7,316 nt of DNA from Gemmatimonadota bacterium (GTDB lineage Bacteria; Gemmatimonadota; Gemmatimonadetes; Gemmatimonadales; GWC2-71-9), in NCBI GenBank assembly GCA_003222235.1, contig QHVD01000315.1:1-7316 (forward strand). Direction: 5' to 3'. A model generated the notes under the pieces. That model did no database searches, was not told where the DNA came from, and was given only the letters and a program-made list of their open reading frames with translations. Made by a program: the position numbers and the translations under genes. This document shows positions 5,892-7,316 of the stretch, piece after piece. Position 1 is the first letter of the stretch; each line of letters starts with the position of its first letter.

Positions 5892-7316
5892 CTACTGCGC
5901 GATGAATGTCTGGGTCGAGTTCTGGTTCGGCGACGACCCGCCCTTCTTCCCTGCGCCAACGTTCGCCTGACCGTTGCTGTTGCCGGTATTGCCCACGGCG
6001 TTGATGGTCGTGGTAGCACCACCCTTGCCCGCGCCCTTACCACCAAGATTCTGGATCAGGACGCCGAGCACTTGACCGCTGTTGTTGACCACCTGGTTGC
6101 CACTGCCGTTATTGACCACGCCGGTATTGGCACCACCGACGTTGACGCCGTTGCTGGCGCACTGCCCACTCTGCGTGAGCCCGTTGATCTGGTTCCCCGA
6201 GTTGGCAGAGCTGGTACCGTTTGCGCTGCCCGTATTATTGGCAGCCCCCGCCGTCGTCGTGACGGCCTGGGTCCCACCCGCTCCGCCGGCACCGCTGACC
6301 GCACCGTTGCCTGTTCCACCTGCTCCACCTGCTCCACCATGACCGCCGGCACCGCCAACACCGCCGGCACCGGTCGAGGCGCCACCAGTGCTTGTACCGC
6401 TCGCTGCACCTGCGCCACCCGGGCCGCTTGACGCACCGGCCGCGCCGACAGCTCCAGCTCCGGCCGTGGCACTGCCATTGGTGGCAGAGCCATTCGTGGA
6501 GGTTCCGCCGGCACCACCTGCCGCGCCGCCACCACCTGCTCCACCCGTGGCCGACGTGTTCCCGACGGTCCCGCCATTCCCGGACACTCCGGTAGACGAG
6601 GCCCCGCCCGCTGCACCGCCCGTTGCTGCACCACCAGCTGCTGTGGCTCCCGTGCTGGTCGCGTTACCGCTAGACCCAGCACCGCCCGTCGACGACGCAG
6701 CACCACCAGCGCCGCTATTCCCGGCACCGCCGGCACCCGTAGACGCGGCACCGCTGTTACCGCTGGCACCGCCGGTCGCGGCACCGCTCGTACCCGCGGC
6801 TCCGGCACCACCCGTCCCTGCACCACCGTTTCCACTCGTGCCTGCACCACCGGCACCGCCATTGCCGCTTGTCGCGGCGCCGGCGCTCGTGTTCCCACCC
6901 GTGCCGGCGCCACTCGTTGCCGCGCCAGTCGCCGCATTACCACCGGCACCGCTGTTACCAGCGCCACCGGCACCACTAGCACTGCTACCTGTGGCATTGC
7001 CTGAGCCCGCACCACCGGTCCCGGCTCCGCCCGTAGCATTACCCGTCGTACCTCCACCCGCGGCACCACCGGTACCACCAGCGGCGCTACCGCCAGAGCC
7101 GGCCCCGCCGGCCCCGCTGCTGCCGGCACCACCGTTGCCACCAGTATTCGTGTTGCTCGTGTTACCAGCGGTCCCGGTACCACCTGTCCCGTTACCACCG
7201 GTGCTCGAAGTACCACCCGCGCCACCGGAGCCTGCATTACCGCCGGTTCCACCAATAGCGCCCGTGCCTACCGCACCCGGAGCACCACCAGTAGAACCAG
7301 AGACACCAAAGTTGGA
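5892..7316 (-). CDS. Large Gly/Ala-rich PE_PGRS-like protein with Asn/Gln-rich tail (5' partial)
   Basis: The frame is open from the right edge (7316) to the stop at 5892-5894, giving 474 visible residues with the N-terminus missing; the GTG at 6587 is internal and is not the start. Residues 1 to about 349 are low-complexity GG[AT], GN[GST] and AATSG-type triplets (for example GGNGGAGSSGAGGAG), like mycobacterial PGRS domains, without the Pro of collagen. Third codon positions vary freely (GGT, GGC, GGA, GGG) while the first two are kept, which supports this frame over the others open here. The last 125 residues differ: Asn/Gln/Ser-rich (ANSGNQINGLTQSGQ, NNGSGNQVVNNSGQVLG), one Cys, then TTTINAVGNTGNSNGQANVG and an end in FIAQ. 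Glycine-rich tracts of this type form polyglycine-II or beta-roll-like surface structures in other systems; here that is inference. Export is likely but its signal lies outside the window. Confidence 0.8.
   Translation of the reverse strand, partial: SNFGVSGSTGGAPGAVGTGAIGGTGGNAGSGGAGGTSSTGGNGTGGTGTAGNTSNTNTGGNGGAGSSGAGGAGSGGSAAGGTGGAAGGGTTGNATGGAGTGGAGSGNATGSSASGAGGAGNSGAGGNAATGAATSGAGTGGNTSAGAATSGNGGAGGAGTSGNGGAGTGGAGAAGTSGAATGGASGNSGAASTGAGGAGNSGAGGAASSTGGAGSSGNATSTGATAAGGAATGGAAGGASSTGVSGNGGTVGNTSATGGAGGGGAAGGAGGTSTNGSATNGSATAGAGAVGAAGASSGPGGAGAASGTSTGGASTGAGGVGGAGGHGGAGGAGGTGNGAVSGAGGAGGTQAVTTTAGAANNTGSANGTSSANSGNQINGLTQSGQCASNGVNVGGANTGVVNNGSGNQVVNNSGQVLGVLIQNLGGKGAGKGGATTTINAVGNTGNSNGQANVGAGKKGGSSPNQNSTQTFIAQ
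6270..7316 (-). repeat. Degenerate GGX-coding low-complexity tract
   Basis: Over 1 kb codes almost only Gly, Ala, Thr, Ser and Asn in short irregular GGX or GXX units. Apart from small blocks such as three copies of TGCTCCACC near 6317-6337 on the plus strand, long identical DNA repeats are absent. The protein pattern has therefore been kept while codons drifted, and recent DNA slippage is not the main cause. The tract continues past the window edge. Confidence 0.85.

Noticed and set aside
5619..6270. Curli/CsgA-type amyloid repeats in the Asn/Gln-rich segments
   Set aside because: Asn, Gln, Ser and Gly are abundant, but I cannot place the S-x5-Q-x4-N-x5-Q curlin repeat in register. The likeness is of composition only.
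6056..7255. Alternative minus-strand frame (399 codons, Val/Pro/Arg/Ala-rich) over the glycine-rich tract
   Set aside because: In this frame the freely varying bases would fall on codon positions that change the amino acid. The overlapping GGX frame keeps its composition, stays open to the window edge and ends in the motif shared with the next gene.
6270..7316. Collagen-like Gly-X-Y protein
   Set aside because: Gly spacing is irregular (GG doublets, AATSG and GNSG units) and Pro is nearly absent, so a collagen triple helix is not supported.

Overview
This is a high-GC window (clearly GC-rich by eye, not computed), probably chromosomal and from a Gram-negative bacterium. The evidence is a run of exported proteins with Sec-type signal peptides, a PEP-CTERM-like C-terminal sorting tail, a periplasmic ABC-type substrate-binding protein of the PF04392 kind, and rhizobial/NlpI-like TPR proteins. 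This mix fits environmental lineages such as Candidatus Rokubacteria/Methylomirabilota, or some high-GC Proteobacteria. The taxonomic guess is inference only; no rRNA, tRNA or phylogenetic marker gene is present.

Layout, plus strand: (i) 2-103, the last 33 codons of a protein ending in a proline stretch, a VPGPATL motif, a hydrophobic helix and an arginine tail; (ii) 149-1429, a large exported TPR protein whose signal peptide and first TPR lie upstream of the first canonical start codon; (iii) 1550-1741, a small DUF1059-type CCHH protein; (iv) 1742-2322, about 580 bases with no convincing long gene but with tandem direct repeats, three good inverted repeats and one tiny ORF behind a perfect Shine-Dalgarno; (v) 2323-3252, an exported four-TPR protein with an NlpI-like C-terminus; (vi) 3263-4233, an ABC substrate-binding protein gene broken near its 3' end by a frame-changing deletion.

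Layout, minus strand: after a convergent hairpin (4277-4299) come two genes read right to left. The upstream one (5892 to beyond the right edge) encodes a very Gly/Ala/Thr/Ser/Asn-rich, PE_PGRS-like protein with a distinct Asn/Gln-rich C-terminal tail. The downstream one (4308-5798) encodes an exported protein with an Asn/Gln-rich N-terminus, a two-cysteine central region, a Pro/Ala linker and six tandem 15-residue PxDPGQxLxVPGQPQ repeats. The C-terminal tail of the first and the mature N-terminus of the second share a 33-residue ungapped motif (19 identities), and the genes are separated by only 93 bases holding a perfect 13-bp hairpin.

The most interesting content is this minus-strand pair. 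It looks like a two-component secreted, low-complexity surface or matrix system held together by a shared TT-INAV-NTGN--GQA-VG motif. I recognise neither protein as a named family. The plus-strand genes look like ordinary cell-envelope accessory genes.
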